A DNA stretch of 64,000 nucleotides from Pestalotiopsis fici W106-1 (taxonomy: Eukaryota; Ascomycota; Sordariomycetes; Amphisphaeriales; Sporocadaceae), in assembly GCF_000516985.1 (NCBI RefSeq), contig NW_006917092.1:1752619-1816618 (forward strand). The letters are read 5' to 3'. The notes under the pieces were generated by a model. It saw only the letters and a list, made by a program, of their open reading frames with translations, searched no databases and was not told where the DNA came from. Below are positions 11,099-20,808 of this stretch, piece by piece (position 1 is the first letter of the stretch; the number at the start of each line of letters is the position of its first letter). A program made the position numbers and the translations under genes.

Positions 11099-12971
11099 TC
11101 ATACAGAGGCTTCATCAACCATGCTGCTCTCCTTGATCCTTATCTTGGACCAAGGGTCATGAACCCCGTCATTGATAACCTGTGTGCCATCGACAACCAA
11201 AATATCTTGGTGCACCGCATGTGAGATAAGCGTTTCGTGTGCCGGGAACGCCCAACTCAAAAGTGCGTACACTGCAAATGTCGACGAGAAACCGTACAGG
11301 TAAAACATGTCATAAATGTAGGATGCGCCGCCGATATCCAGCGAAGTGTTGACAGCGGCCGCCATTCCGGGCAAGTTGGGAACCAGACCAATGAAAAAGG
11401 CCACGGCGGCACGCCAATTCGTTCCGCAGGCATTCTGGTAACTATACCGAGCGCGCCGACGGTACAGCGCGGGGACATCAATGGCTTTCCTCTTGATGAC
11501 CCAGTAATCGCAACCAAGAATAGCGGCAATGGGAGCGAGAAAAACTCCCATGGCACTCATGAAATTCAACAATGACTCGGCGTTGCTGATGATTAGCCAC
11601 GGGACCATAATCCATCCTGCAGTGATAGTTGTAATAATGACGCCACGACGAATATTGATATACTTTGGCCATAGATTCGTCATATCATTGGCACAAGATA
11701 CAACATTTGCGCTCAAATTTGTACCAATCTGAGCTAGGCAGAAAGACACTCCCACAAAAAAAGCCCCAGCCCGACCTCCAGGTGAGGTCCAGTTGGACGC
11801 CAGAGTCAATGGGTCCCAAATCTGTAGATCACAGCACGTTAGCCTTTATTTTACAATGATTTCGAAATACTCACATAGTCTCCGTAGACCACCTTGGCGC
11901 ACGAGGTCCCAATAATACCAAAGACACCCAAAATAGTCAAAATCATGGGCACAAATAGAGCCTGCCAATAAACGCCCTTTGGCTTTTTCAGGTACCTGGT
12001 AAAGTCGGCCACATTTGTCGCCATGGTCGCCCAGCCACCCGTCATGGACGACATGGAGGAGACAATCAGCCAGGCTCTCGTGGACCCGGTGACGGTCGGC
12101 TGCTGGTCCCATATATCGCCCGTGCCGTTGGCCATGCGCGCCATGCCAATGACGATGCCCGTGGCCGCCAGGATGACTACCACGGCCTTGGCAACAAAGA
12201 ACCACCGCAGCTTGTGAGGCGAGATCAGCAGGACGGGAAACTGCACGCTCCAGAAGATAAAGTGTGAGACCATTTCCTGCGTCGTGATGCCAGCGGATTC
12301 TGGAAGGTGGTTGGGGATATCAAGGTACGACGGCCAAATCGAGCGTATGACCTGAGTCATGGCCGTCGATCCTGAATAAGTTTGGATCGAGTGCCAGAAG
12401 AGAGCAGTCACCATGCGGACAATAATTGGGAACTTTGCAAAGAGGAAACCAAAACTGGAACGTGCGACCACGGGAAACGGGACGTGGAGCTCGGCGCCAG
12501 CGGCACCGTTGAGGCAAAGGGGAATAGTAATGGTGAGAGTGCCTAGGATCAAACAGTAGACTGCTTCGCGCCTATTCAAGTATCAGCCAGAACCTCAATT
12601 CGCAAACCTGCTGACTCTTCCTACCATGTTAATCCAACTGATATCAAGATTCATGTCAGCAACCAGCCTTTTCAACGTGTGGCGGGCTATAGGGTCTAGT
12701 CCTTACCAGCTATGATGGCCGATGCTGCTGACCAGCTCTGTACAGAGAGAGCATCGCTGAGCCAGAAGCCTAGAATAGTCCAACTGTTCCACGTACGGTA
12801 CTCTTCTGGAGTGACGTCGGAGTCGCGATTGCTCCATGTATTCTCGTCAGCAAAGGTCATTGGCTGCTTCTCGAGAACCCAACCCTCCACCGATGTCTTT
12901 GAAGCAGCATTGCTTCTAATCGACTGGAAGCGGCTCCTGAGCCCATCCATCATTATCAGTTTGGCCTTCAA
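11099..12971 (-). CDS. NCS1 family nucleobase/ureide permease
   Basis: Exons 12971-12707, 12637-12625 (only 13 nt), 12571-11875 and 11821-11099; all introns GT-AG, phases consistent, 565 residues. About 12 hydrophobic segments are present. NCS1 signatures include WTILGFWLSDALSVQSW in helix 1, the LTW..A..CLILG segment after the micro-exon, PVVARSSFGF, and NLSANVVSCANDMTNLWP. The sequence fits the fungal Fur group, plasma-membrane proton symporters for uracil, uridine, allantoin, urate or thiamine-like compounds. It starts at MKAKLIMMDG, though the next Met residues 7 or 8 could serve. It shares a promoter with the dioxygenase gene, and its presence suggests that the substrate of the cluster is a nucleobase-like or ureide molecule taken from outside. 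Confidence 0.9.
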
Positions 12972-13521
12972 GACCCTTGAAAAATCAAATCTATAGTCGC
13001 GGCAGATTCAGTCGACAGTATGAGTTTTGCCTCTCAAAGCACTCTGGAGCCCCAATAAATGTCACGATTTAAAGGCATAACTATGGGCAAAAGTTTTAAA
13101 GGTTCGTCCAAGTGATTGTATATCAATCATCCTCTCGCTCTATGTTCTGAGAAAGGAAAATCACTGGTCGATCACATCAAATGTTGCTATCGTTATCTAT
13201 CACCATTATCGTCCTACTGCCTATTGCCAAGGTTTGTCTGCGGCCGTTGTGGGGTCTCCATCGGCACAATGCTGTCGAGCCATGTTGTACAATTTACATT
13301 CACATTTCATCGGGGCAGTCCGATGGACGAATTGGAGGTGATTCCGGCGGTCTCGATGCAACTGGAAAGAGAATGCAATCAATCCATATGCGTCCCCCGT
13401 CGATAGATTTATGTGCATACCGGTGGAAGCATCTTAAATATCAGACAGGTACCAAATGTCCTAGGCGTTACCAAGAATCACGAACTAAACTGTTTTTTGT
13501 CCCTATATCTCTTTTTTCGAC
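12972..13521. promoter_or_regulatory. Divergent promoter, permease / dioxygenase
   Basis: The 550 bp between the start codons of the permease (-) and the dioxygenase (+) must drive both genes. It holds the tight GATA-site cluster annotated at 13187-13211. The leader directly before the dioxygenase ATG is pyrimidine-rich (CTATATCTCTTTTTTCGAC), a usual fungal transcription-start context. Confidence 0.6.
13187..13211 (-). promoter_or_regulatory. Cluster of four HGATAR sites
   Basis: Four TATC cores at 13188-13191, 13194-13197, 13198-13201 and 13207-13210 read on the minus strand as CGATAG, AGATAA, TGATAG and CGATAA. All four match HGATAR, the site of fungal nitrogen GATA factors (AreA/NIT2). 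Closely spaced sites of this type are known to be required for nitrogen-metabolite derepression. Binding here is inferred. Confidence 0.6.
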
Positions 13522-14627
13522 ATGAGTTTTACATCATATAGTGGCAACTCGAGGTCGGTCGTCTCAGACACGGCACGAAGGGCGGACTTTAGCGAGATCC
13601 CCCTGATCTCTCTAAAAGCCCCCAAGGAGGACCTTATTGCCCAGCTGACGGATGCGTGCGCGCGAGTCGGATTCTTTTACGTCAAGGACCACGACGTGCC
13701 GCAGGGGGTCATTGATCAGCTGTTCCAGACCGCAACCGAGTTCTTCTCCCAGGACCTCGCCCGCAAGAATGAAATCAACTACAAAAAGTCGCGGATCCTC
13801 AGAGGCTACGAGCCTCCGGCCGAGGTGAGGACCGATGAGACGAGAAAACCAGATTTGAATGAGGCCTTCAACTGGGGCTATGAGAAGAGTCTCGATCCCC
13901 TATTCGCGGGTAGCGATGATACACCAGGTACGTCTTCAATGAAAGAATAGAAATAGTTCAACCAAGTATTCACAAAGGCCCAGAATGGAAAGACAACCCA
14001 ATGTCGGGTCCCAATGCGTGGCCTGATATGCCCGGCTTTCAAGGGTCAATAAGGGCCTACTACGTGCAAGTCTTGCAGCTAGCACGAAACATGATTCGGC
14101 TGTTTGCAGAAGTGCTTCATCTGCCGCCCAACTTCTTTGATGAGCTCGTTTCCACGCCGGGCGCCATGGGCCGATTGATCCACTATCCGCCGCAGCCGGC
14201 GTCGGACCCGGACGCGCTGGGCATTGGCGCGCACACGGATATCGAATGCTTCACCATTCTGTGTCAAGGCTCGGTGCCGGCACTACAGATCCTCAACGCC
14301 GGCGGCGAGTGGATCGAGGCGCCACCCATCCCGGGCACGTTTGTCGTCAATATCGGGGACCTGCTGGCGCGCTGGACGAATGATCGCTTCGTCTCGACGG
14401 TGCATCGCGTCTGGAATGTCACGGGCCAGGAGCGCTATTCAATCCCCTTCTTCTTTGGTGTCAATTACGACGCCACGGTCAGCACACTAGACTCGTGTCT
14501 CGCCGAGGGTGAAAAGAGCAAGTATGAGCCCATCCAGGCGGGCGAGTATGTCTGGAAGCGCTTGTCGGTAAGTCGTGTAGACCAGAAAGAGCTTCGAGTT
14601 CAAGGTACCCAAGCGGCTGCAGCCTAG
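13522..14627 (+). CDS. Fe(II)/2-oxoglutarate-dependent dioxygenase
   Basis: Two exons, 13522-13927 and 13978-14627; the 50-nt intron splices DDTP-G to PEWKDNP, giving 351 residues. The N-terminal DIOX_N region (IPLISLKAPKEDLIAQLTDACARVGFFYVKDH) precedes a 2OG-Fe(II) oxygenase core. Iron ligands are H221 and D223 (AHTDIE) and H278 (STVHRVWN); R288 with S290 (RYS) is the 2-oxoglutarate anchor. It belongs to the isopenicillin-N-synthase-like branch, which includes the fungal thymine 7-hydroxylases and the nicotinate-cluster dioxygenase HxnY. It should be soluble and cytosolic, hydroxylating or dealkylating a small molecule with release of succinate and CO2. It shares a GATA-rich promoter with the permease. 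Exact substrate unknown; the last 20 residues could be altered by a missed intron. Confidence 0.9.
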
Positions 14628-15270
14628 TTAGAGATGTCACATTTATGAATACAATCAATAAGCTTGATCATGTCAACTACTATATGCATAGATACCTAGG
14701 TATATTTGTAACGTCTCACTTTGAATTATGACTGCAGATAAAGTTATGTCTCCAACCCCGCCAGTAAAAGACATTTCCCAGTCTCAAATAAATTGGGATG
14801 GTTTGAAAAAAACACGAAATAGCTGCGAATAGCATTGATACATCGGACTATCGATGGCCGATGTGTTGATAAGCGACATCCTTTTCGGCATTCACTGGGG
14901 CCGCAGATTATAATGCCCCTCCCTCCCCGGAAGCTCCGCCCCCAAGACCGCTCCCAAATGGCCGTCGGTTCATCCGCAATCAGCCGGCGGGTTACCACTC
15001 ACTTATCGCCGCCGGGCTGCCTGATTAGCAATTACTGATATGCTTCTACATGGATGAGGGCAGCAACATTAAGCTCTAGCCAACTATAGAAATCAAGGAG
15101 TCTCAAGTCGAAATAGACGAAATCATGTGACACTTTGGATACCCTCGTTTCGTATAGGCCGCACTATCTTACGTCTAGGTAGACAGTGGGGATACTATTC
15201 GCGGAAAAATATCATATTCAGCACACTATAATCATTATACCGGCAGCAGCTCCGGAGGCAAAGCAGCACC
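14628..15270. promoter_or_regulatory. Promoter region of the fusion hydrolase gene
   Basis: 643 bp between the dioxygenase stop and the fusion gene start. It contains five HGATAR matches on either strand: 14736-14741 AGATAA, 14848-14853, 14867-14872 TGATAA, 15003-15008 and 15164-15169. This is more than the roughly two expected by chance and is consistent with nitrogen control, but weaker evidence than the clustered sites at 13187-13211. No other gene seen. Confidence 0.45.
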
Positions 15271-17475
15271 ATGTCTGCAAGACCAAATCACAAAGATGCA
15301 CGAGCCAAAATTGACGACGACAATGACGACGCGACTGGCCTCGTCTTTACCACGGCCGTTCCCTATGCCTACAAATTCCCAAGGCGGCGGACAGCGCTGG
15401 TCCTGATTGACATCCAGCGCGACTTTGTCGACCCAGACGGGTTCGGCGCCATGCAGTGCGGCAACGCCGACATTTTTGCATCGGTCCGCGCCGTGGTGGA
15501 CACGAGCCAGAGGGCCCTGGCGGCCGCGCGATCGCTGGGCCTGCACATCGTGCACACGCGCGAGGGGCACGCGCCCGACTTGTCGGACCTGAGCGCGGCC
15601 AAGGCGCGCCGGCAGGTGGACGCGCCGGGCGGGCACCACACCCTGGGCATCGGGGAGACGGGACCCATGGGCCGGCTGTTGGTCCGGGGCGAGTACGGCC
15701 ACGACATTGTCGACGAGCTGCGGCCGCGGCCCGGCGAGGTGGTCGTGGACAAGAGCGGCAAGGGCTCTTTTTGGGCCACGGACCTGCACCGCCGGCTCAT
15801 GGCGCGCGGCATCACCCATCTCATTCTCTGCGGCGTGACGACTGAGTGTTGTGTGACCACGACGGCCCGCGAGGCAAACGATAGAGGCTTCCAGTGCTGC
15901 ATACTGAGCGACTGCACGGGAGGCTTTGATGCCAATTATGTCAAGACATCGTTGGATATGATATCCGCTTTTGACGGCCTCTTTGGTTTCACATCCACCA
16001 GCGGTGAACTGATTGATCAAGCAAAGAGGTCAAATCTCCCGACTCCGCCAACAACCCCACCCACCTGGGATGGCAAAAGCCTCGACCTTGCAACGCTATC
16101 TTCCATGTACAGATCCCATACATTGACCCCTACAGAAATGGTAGAGTCTATATATGAGCAAATAAAGGAATATGGCAAGAAGGATCCAAGCATATGGATC
16201 CATCTCAGACCAAAAGAGGCAGTTCTCAAGGATGCAGCGAATCTCGAGGCAGAACATGCTGGAGTCAGTAAGCACGAATTGCCAGTCCTGTATGGGATTC
16301 CATTTGCAGTCAAGGACAATTTCGATGTAGCCAGCATTGAAACCACGGCCGCATGTCCAGCCTACGCCTACACCCCCAACACGACTGCAGTCTCTGTACA
16401 ACTGCTGCTCCAAGCGGGCGCGCTCTTGATTGGCAAGACCAACATGGATCAGCTAGCTACCGGGCTGAACGGCTGCCGCTCGCCGTACGGTACACCGGCG
16501 AGCGTACATGGCCACGGTAAATACATTTCTGGCGGCTCGTCATCTGGATCGGCAGTCGCAGTGGCCGCCGGGCTGATCAGCTTCGCCCTGGGTACCGATA
16601 CAGCGGGGAGCGGCCGCGTGCCCGCCGCTCTCAACGGCATCGTCGGATATAAGCCAACAAAAGGAACCATCTCCGCCACTGGTATCGTGCCTGCCTGCAA
16701 GAGCCTCGACACCGCTTCCATCTTTGCCCTGTCAATCGAGGATGCAAGGCGCGTCTGGTACGTCCTTGATGCATACGATCCTCGAGATGCTTGCGCAAAG
16801 GCGCCTTCGGCTCTGCCTCTTGCCCTTGTGGACTACCGCCATCTGAGCAAGAGAGGTTTCAATTTTGCAGTGCCGCCAACATCGGCCTTGTTGACCTGCT
16901 CTGCTGCCTATCGGGCCGCCTTTGAGAAGGCAGTGGCCCGATTGCAGTACATAGGCGGCAAAAAGATAACGCTTTCAGAAGAGCTGTACCAACCTTTCCG
17001 CAAAGCCACCGACTTACTGTACAGCGGCAGTCTCGTGGCAGAGCGCATCGCTTGCATTGGTCCTGATTTTGTCACAACAAAACTAGATCAGCTCCACCCG
17101 ACGACCAAGGCATTGTTTAGTGCTGTCCTTGAGAGAGAATCAAAACCGTGGGATGTGTTCGCTGATCAAATAGCGCAGGCCCAGGCAACGAGGCAAGTTG
17201 CCGAGCTCTTCTCGAAACATGGAGGTCGAATCGATGTTTTGGTGACGCCGACGGTCCCCTCTCACCCCATGATAACAGAAATGGAGGCAGAGCCCATTTC
17301 ACTGAATGCCAAGATGGGCGAGTTTACTCACTTTGGCAATGTTCTAGATCTTTGCGCTGTGAGTGTGGGAGCAGGATTCGTTGAAGACGACATGCCCTTC
17401 GCCATTAGTCTAGTATGTGCCAGTGGTATGGACGGGAATATGTTTGATCTCGCAGAAGCTTTTGAGCGGACATGA
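15271..17475 (+). CDS. Cysteine hydrolase - allophanate hydrolase fusion
   Basis: One uninterrupted frame of 734 residues with two enzymes. Residues ~35-250 are an isochorismatase-fold cysteine hydrolase with D47 (LIDIQRDF), K161 (DKSGKGSF) and C194 (GVTTECCVTTTAR); HTREGHAPDLSD is shared with the biuret/triuret hydrolase branch. Residues ~268-734 are an amidase-signature enzyme with K348 (AVKDN), S423 in GGSSSGSA and nucleophile S447 in GTDTAGSGR. GTDTAGSGRVPA and the later VLVTPTVPSHP and LNAKMG match the amidase domain of allophanate hydrolase (AtzF, DUR1,2). All catalytic residues of both halves are present. The predicted sequence is ureide amide cleavage to allophanate, then to CO2 and ammonia, in one cytosolic protein. 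The C-terminal domain of bacterial AtzF is absent. Fusion by misassembly is unlikely: the linker is continuous and in frame. Confidence 0.9.
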   Translation: MSARPNHKDARAKIDDDNDDATGLVFTTAVPYAYKFPRRRTALVLIDIQRDFVDPDGFGAMQCGNADIFASVRAVVDTSQRALAAARSLGLHIVHTREGHAPDLSDLSAAKARRQVDAPGGHHTLGIGETGPMGRLLVRGEYGHDIVDELRPRPGEVVVDKSGKGSFWATDLHRRLMARGITHLILCGVTTECCVTTTAREANDRGFQCCILSDCTGGFDANYVKTSLDMISAFDGLFGFTSTSGELIDQAKRSNLPTPPTTPPTWDGKSLDLATLSSMYRSHTLTPTEMVESIYEQIKEYGKKDPSIWIHLRPKEAVLKDAANLEAEHAGVSKHELPVLYGIPFAVKDNFDVASIETTAACPAYAYTPNTTAVSVQLLLQAGALLIGKTNMDQLATGLNGCRSPYGTPASVHGHGKYISGGSSSGSAVAVAAGLISFALGTDTAGSGRVPAALNGIVGYKPTKGTISATGIVPACKSLDTASIFALSIEDARRVWYVLDAYDPRDACAKAPSALPLALVDYRHLSKRGFNFAVPPTSALLTCSAAYRAAFEKAVARLQYIGGKKITLSEELYQPFRKATDLLYSGSLVAERIACIGPDFVTTKLDQLHPTTKALFSAVLERESKPWDVFADQIAQAQATRQVAELFSKHGGRIDVLVTPTVPSHPMITEMEAEPISLNAKMGEFTHFGNVLDLCAVSVGAGFVEDDMPFAISLVCASGMDGNMFDLAEAFERT

Positions 17476-17690
17476 AGACGAGAAGAGAAAGCGTGGACAG
17501 TGTCGATCGGTTCATGTCTCCATTACAGACGATCAAGGATGAGTGATGCAACCTAGATATCATTCTTTACCAACTATCATGTCTTGAAAAGGTCTTATTA
17601 ACATTATCGAGGCTAGCATGTGTTTCTTTTCCCATGGCTTGGCACCAAGTCCGAGATCTGTGTCTTTCTATGAAAATATGAATATGCTCA

Positions 17691-19131
17691 TCATTGAACT
17701 ACGACTGTTGTGCTAGGGTTGATGGATATCTGGGGTATCGTATTTGGATCCGAGGGAGCTTTCGAGGATGACGCAGTAGTTGCAACTACTGCGGCCGAGG
17801 ATGAGACTGTTGGCGCCGTGGTGGCGCCAGTAACCACAACTGTAGTGCTGGGGTTGATGGATATCTGAGGGATCGTATTGGGGTCTGACGGGGCTTTTGA
17901 CGATGGCGCGGATGATGCAGTTGGCACAGCTGATGATGGGGTAACCACTTCAACGAAGGGAATGGTAACTGCAGCATCATCATTAGCAATCGCTTGCAAA
18001 GCAAATAGAAAGTATGGGGGAATATTTGAAGTTCGCTATCGCAAGAGTCTGAATTAGTGAGCGACTTACCAAAAATCGTGGTAGTTGATGAAAATGACTC
18101 GGCCGAATTAGTGCTCGATATCGGGTCAACGGTGATGAAAAGAGTGGTTGTACTCGTAGTATCAGTCGTTGAATCTGGAGATGTCGATGCTTCCGTGACG
18201 GTAACGGTCACAGATTCTGTCGCTGTCACGGTGACTGGTGGTTGTGTCACTGTTACAGCCTGACAAGTCACAGTGATTAACTGTTCGCCAGGCGATGTCG
18301 CAATGGCGTTAGCTGAGCTGGCTGCTGTCGTGGTAGCGGGTGCGTCGACCTTTTCGTTGCCAGCCTCGGAAGCTGTGCCGTCATCAAGGATGAATGTTTG
18401 CGCCTCGTTTCCATCCTCGCAATCCGCAATTTCCACGCTATTTCCTTTGACGGTCAAACATGAGGTTGCTTGGTTCTCCGGGGCCAGCGTCAAGGAGCCA
18501 GCACTTCCATCGCCAGGAAATAGTTGCGATGTCGTTACATTGCCACCTTTGACAGAAATGTCAGAATATTCCATGCAGATAGTCATCACATTCACTTACT
18601 GCCATCTGCAACGCCACCACATGAGAATAGCATGACCTGCTTCCCTGTGGTCTGGGTAGGGTCAAATGTAAAGCATGCTTGTGTCTGCAAACAGTACCTA
18701 TTTAGTTTATAATGTTTTGCCTTTTAATATAGTATAACTTACCAAGGTGCTGACAATCAAGATGGAGTTTGCGGCATCATTATGCTTTCCTTGGGTAATG
18801 ATATCAAAGCCCTGACCATCTGTAGCACCACAACCTGCCACTTGGATAGGGGTGAGGTTGGCGGCAGAGTCGCCGGAAAGCTGATCGACAAAGAGACATT
18901 TCCCTTTGGAGGTCTACCGAGGGATCAGTCAATAGCAAAAACTCGAGGTTGCAGTGAGATCAATCGCACCTTGATGTTGATATTCGACAGCATTCGTGTG
19001 GCCGTATCATCCCGCTGCTGTGCCTGCTGGTAAGAATCCTGGTCGAGCTCATCCACGAGCCGATAGACGGGACCAGCAAACACAGGAGCCGAGAGGGTGG
19101 CCAAAAGCGCCGCGGCATACTTGGCGATCAT
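17691..19131 (-). CDS. Secreted protein with Ser/Thr-rich repeat tail
   Basis: Five exons: 19131-18970, 18913-18743, 18684-18600, 18546-18070 and 17968-17691; all introns GT-AG, 390 residues. A signal peptide (MIAKYAAALLATLSAPVFA) is followed by an N-terminal region of about 180 residues. It has paired CLFVDQL, ATDGQGFDI, ACFTFDP and QATSCLTVKGNSVEIADC..EAQTF segments that resemble a beta-trefoil ricin-B-type lectin, although QxW motifs are degenerate. A long Thr/Val/Ser-rich stretch follows, probably O-glycosylated, and the tail holds two copies of a 23-residue unit (SSKAPSDPNTIPQISINPST plus TVV). The C-terminus is not hydrophobic, so a GPI anchor is unlikely. It is probably an extracellular or wall-associated protein. 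Lectin activity is only a suggestion. Confidence 0.75.
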
Positions 19132-20808
19132 GACGTCTTTTGGCTTGGGAATGCTTATAAAATGAATGACAGAAGAGTGGAGAGATGGGTAGAATTTCTA
19201 AAGAACGACTTCAAGCCAATGATAACGGACGAAAAAAAGAGAGAGACTTCTCTCTGGATTGTCAGAGAACGAATGATCCCGCTCAACGGGTTTGAACGTC
19301 CGGAAAGTAGAGAAAATGTAACGAATGAGAGGAACGGCGCCAGAGATGAGGAGAGATCATTCACCTTCAGCAAAGAACGAGAAGAAAGTCCCACCACCGT
19401 GGGAAGACACAGAGAGAACAAACCACAAACCTCCCGGTCCTTCGATCGAGGAACGGCGGCCAACCCCAGATATGAGAAAAATAGCGGCCGTGTCCATCTC
19501 GAGCTGCAGAGAACCAAGGCGACCCCTACCATTCGACCTCAAAGGGGCGCTTGTCCGGGCTACACGGCCATTCTAGAGGAGCAGAAAAATCGTCACGTCT
19601 GGCGCTTCGGCATCACCCAAAATGAAGGCCGTTCTTGGCATTCTAATGGTGACTCCACGAGGGGCCAAGGGGGAGGGTTCGATTACCATCAGTATGGCTG
19701 ACACAACGATTGATGGCCAGGTGCCACATTTGGCCGTGCGGCCTGTATGTACAATAATGACAAGTCAGCAATCTTGCATGAAGACAAAAAAGAGAAATGT
19801 AGTTGTTTCGTTTTGAGTGCCAAGAGGCCGTGGTGAGAGGTTCATCTCTTTGTTGCTGGAAGCGCCAGGGGTCATGAGACGAAGCGCGTCGCAGGCGCCA
19901 GCATTCAGTGCGGGTACGCGGAGGCCCCTTCCCTCAGGCCAAGCGGCTCTGCGCATGGGGGGGGGGGCAGTTCAAAGACCCGTAGTGGACGTTAGTGGAG
20001 TTCATTGGCTGACCGTTGAGACAGTTGGCTCCCAGAGCTCTTCGGGCTCGGCAAGCTAGCCGAAAGAGCACTGAAGCGAAGCGCCCTGTCAGTTGCCAAG
20101 GCCTAATCTTAGTGGCCCATTTGATTTTCTAGGTTTTTGATCACTACAGGGTACACCTGTGTCTTGCACATTTCTTCTCTCCATCTGGAACCTTAGCATA
20201 GAAAACACTCTCAGTCCACGTGCTGCTTGGGAAGGAGATCAAGACCATCCCAACCTTGCTCAATTTTATGGAGACGGGAAATCCCTTCACATCAAGAAAT
20301 GACGGCTTCTTTTTCATCCCTGAATGCATCGTTTACGATAAAAAGATTGTATATTGAACAAGTAATGCCATCTTTAATTGCATTAAGCTCGTGGAAAAAC
20401 GGATCACAGCCCTGATGTGATGTGGTTCCACTGTCGGCTCTTACCGATCTCACAGACGCTGTCTGTGTCTCACAACAAGGGCGCCGATATCCATTCTGTT
20501 GGAGGTGTCGACGCTTTACCAACAACCATGGAGCTCATGGGGCACCTGAATAATTCCCTGTTACTTGCATTGTGGATTTGAAGCTGATACGATCAAGGAC
20601 CATATTCACTGTTGAGAGTAATACCAATCAGTCTACAGAGTACCATCGCATCAATTCTCAACAGTTCAGATACACGTCGAGAACAGACAACATCTTGTAA
20701 TCCTGTAGGTTCTTGAGCAAAGTCATATTTACAGCCTATGTACAACCATCCACAATCCCGCTTTGGCTTCTTCCAACCTGAGCATCATAATCTTTCGCAG
20801 GTGGTTAT
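19132..20808. other. Intergenic, no gene seen
   Basis: 1.7 kb holding the promoter of the secreted lectin-like gene and the 3' side of the carboxypeptidase gene. A run of ten G occurs near 19959. A purine-rich frame at 19162-19701 was judged non-coding. Confidence 0.5.

Noticed and set aside
9009..17475. The known nicotinate (hxn) cluster
   Set aside because: An FAD monooxygenase, a dioxygenase and an amidase also occur there, but the molybdenum hydroxylase, cyclic imide hydrolase, ketoreductase and HxnR-type regulator are missing, and the amidase half here has allophanate hydrolase motifs.
17691..17760. GPI anchor on the secreted repeat-tail protein
   Set aside because: The C-terminus ends in a short TTVVVQ without the hydrophobic segment that a GPI signal needs.
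19162..19701. 179-codon plus-strand frame
   Set aside because: It is biased to Arg, Glu and Thr from purine-rich DNA, has no recognisable domain, and overlaps the promoter of the secreted lectin-like gene.
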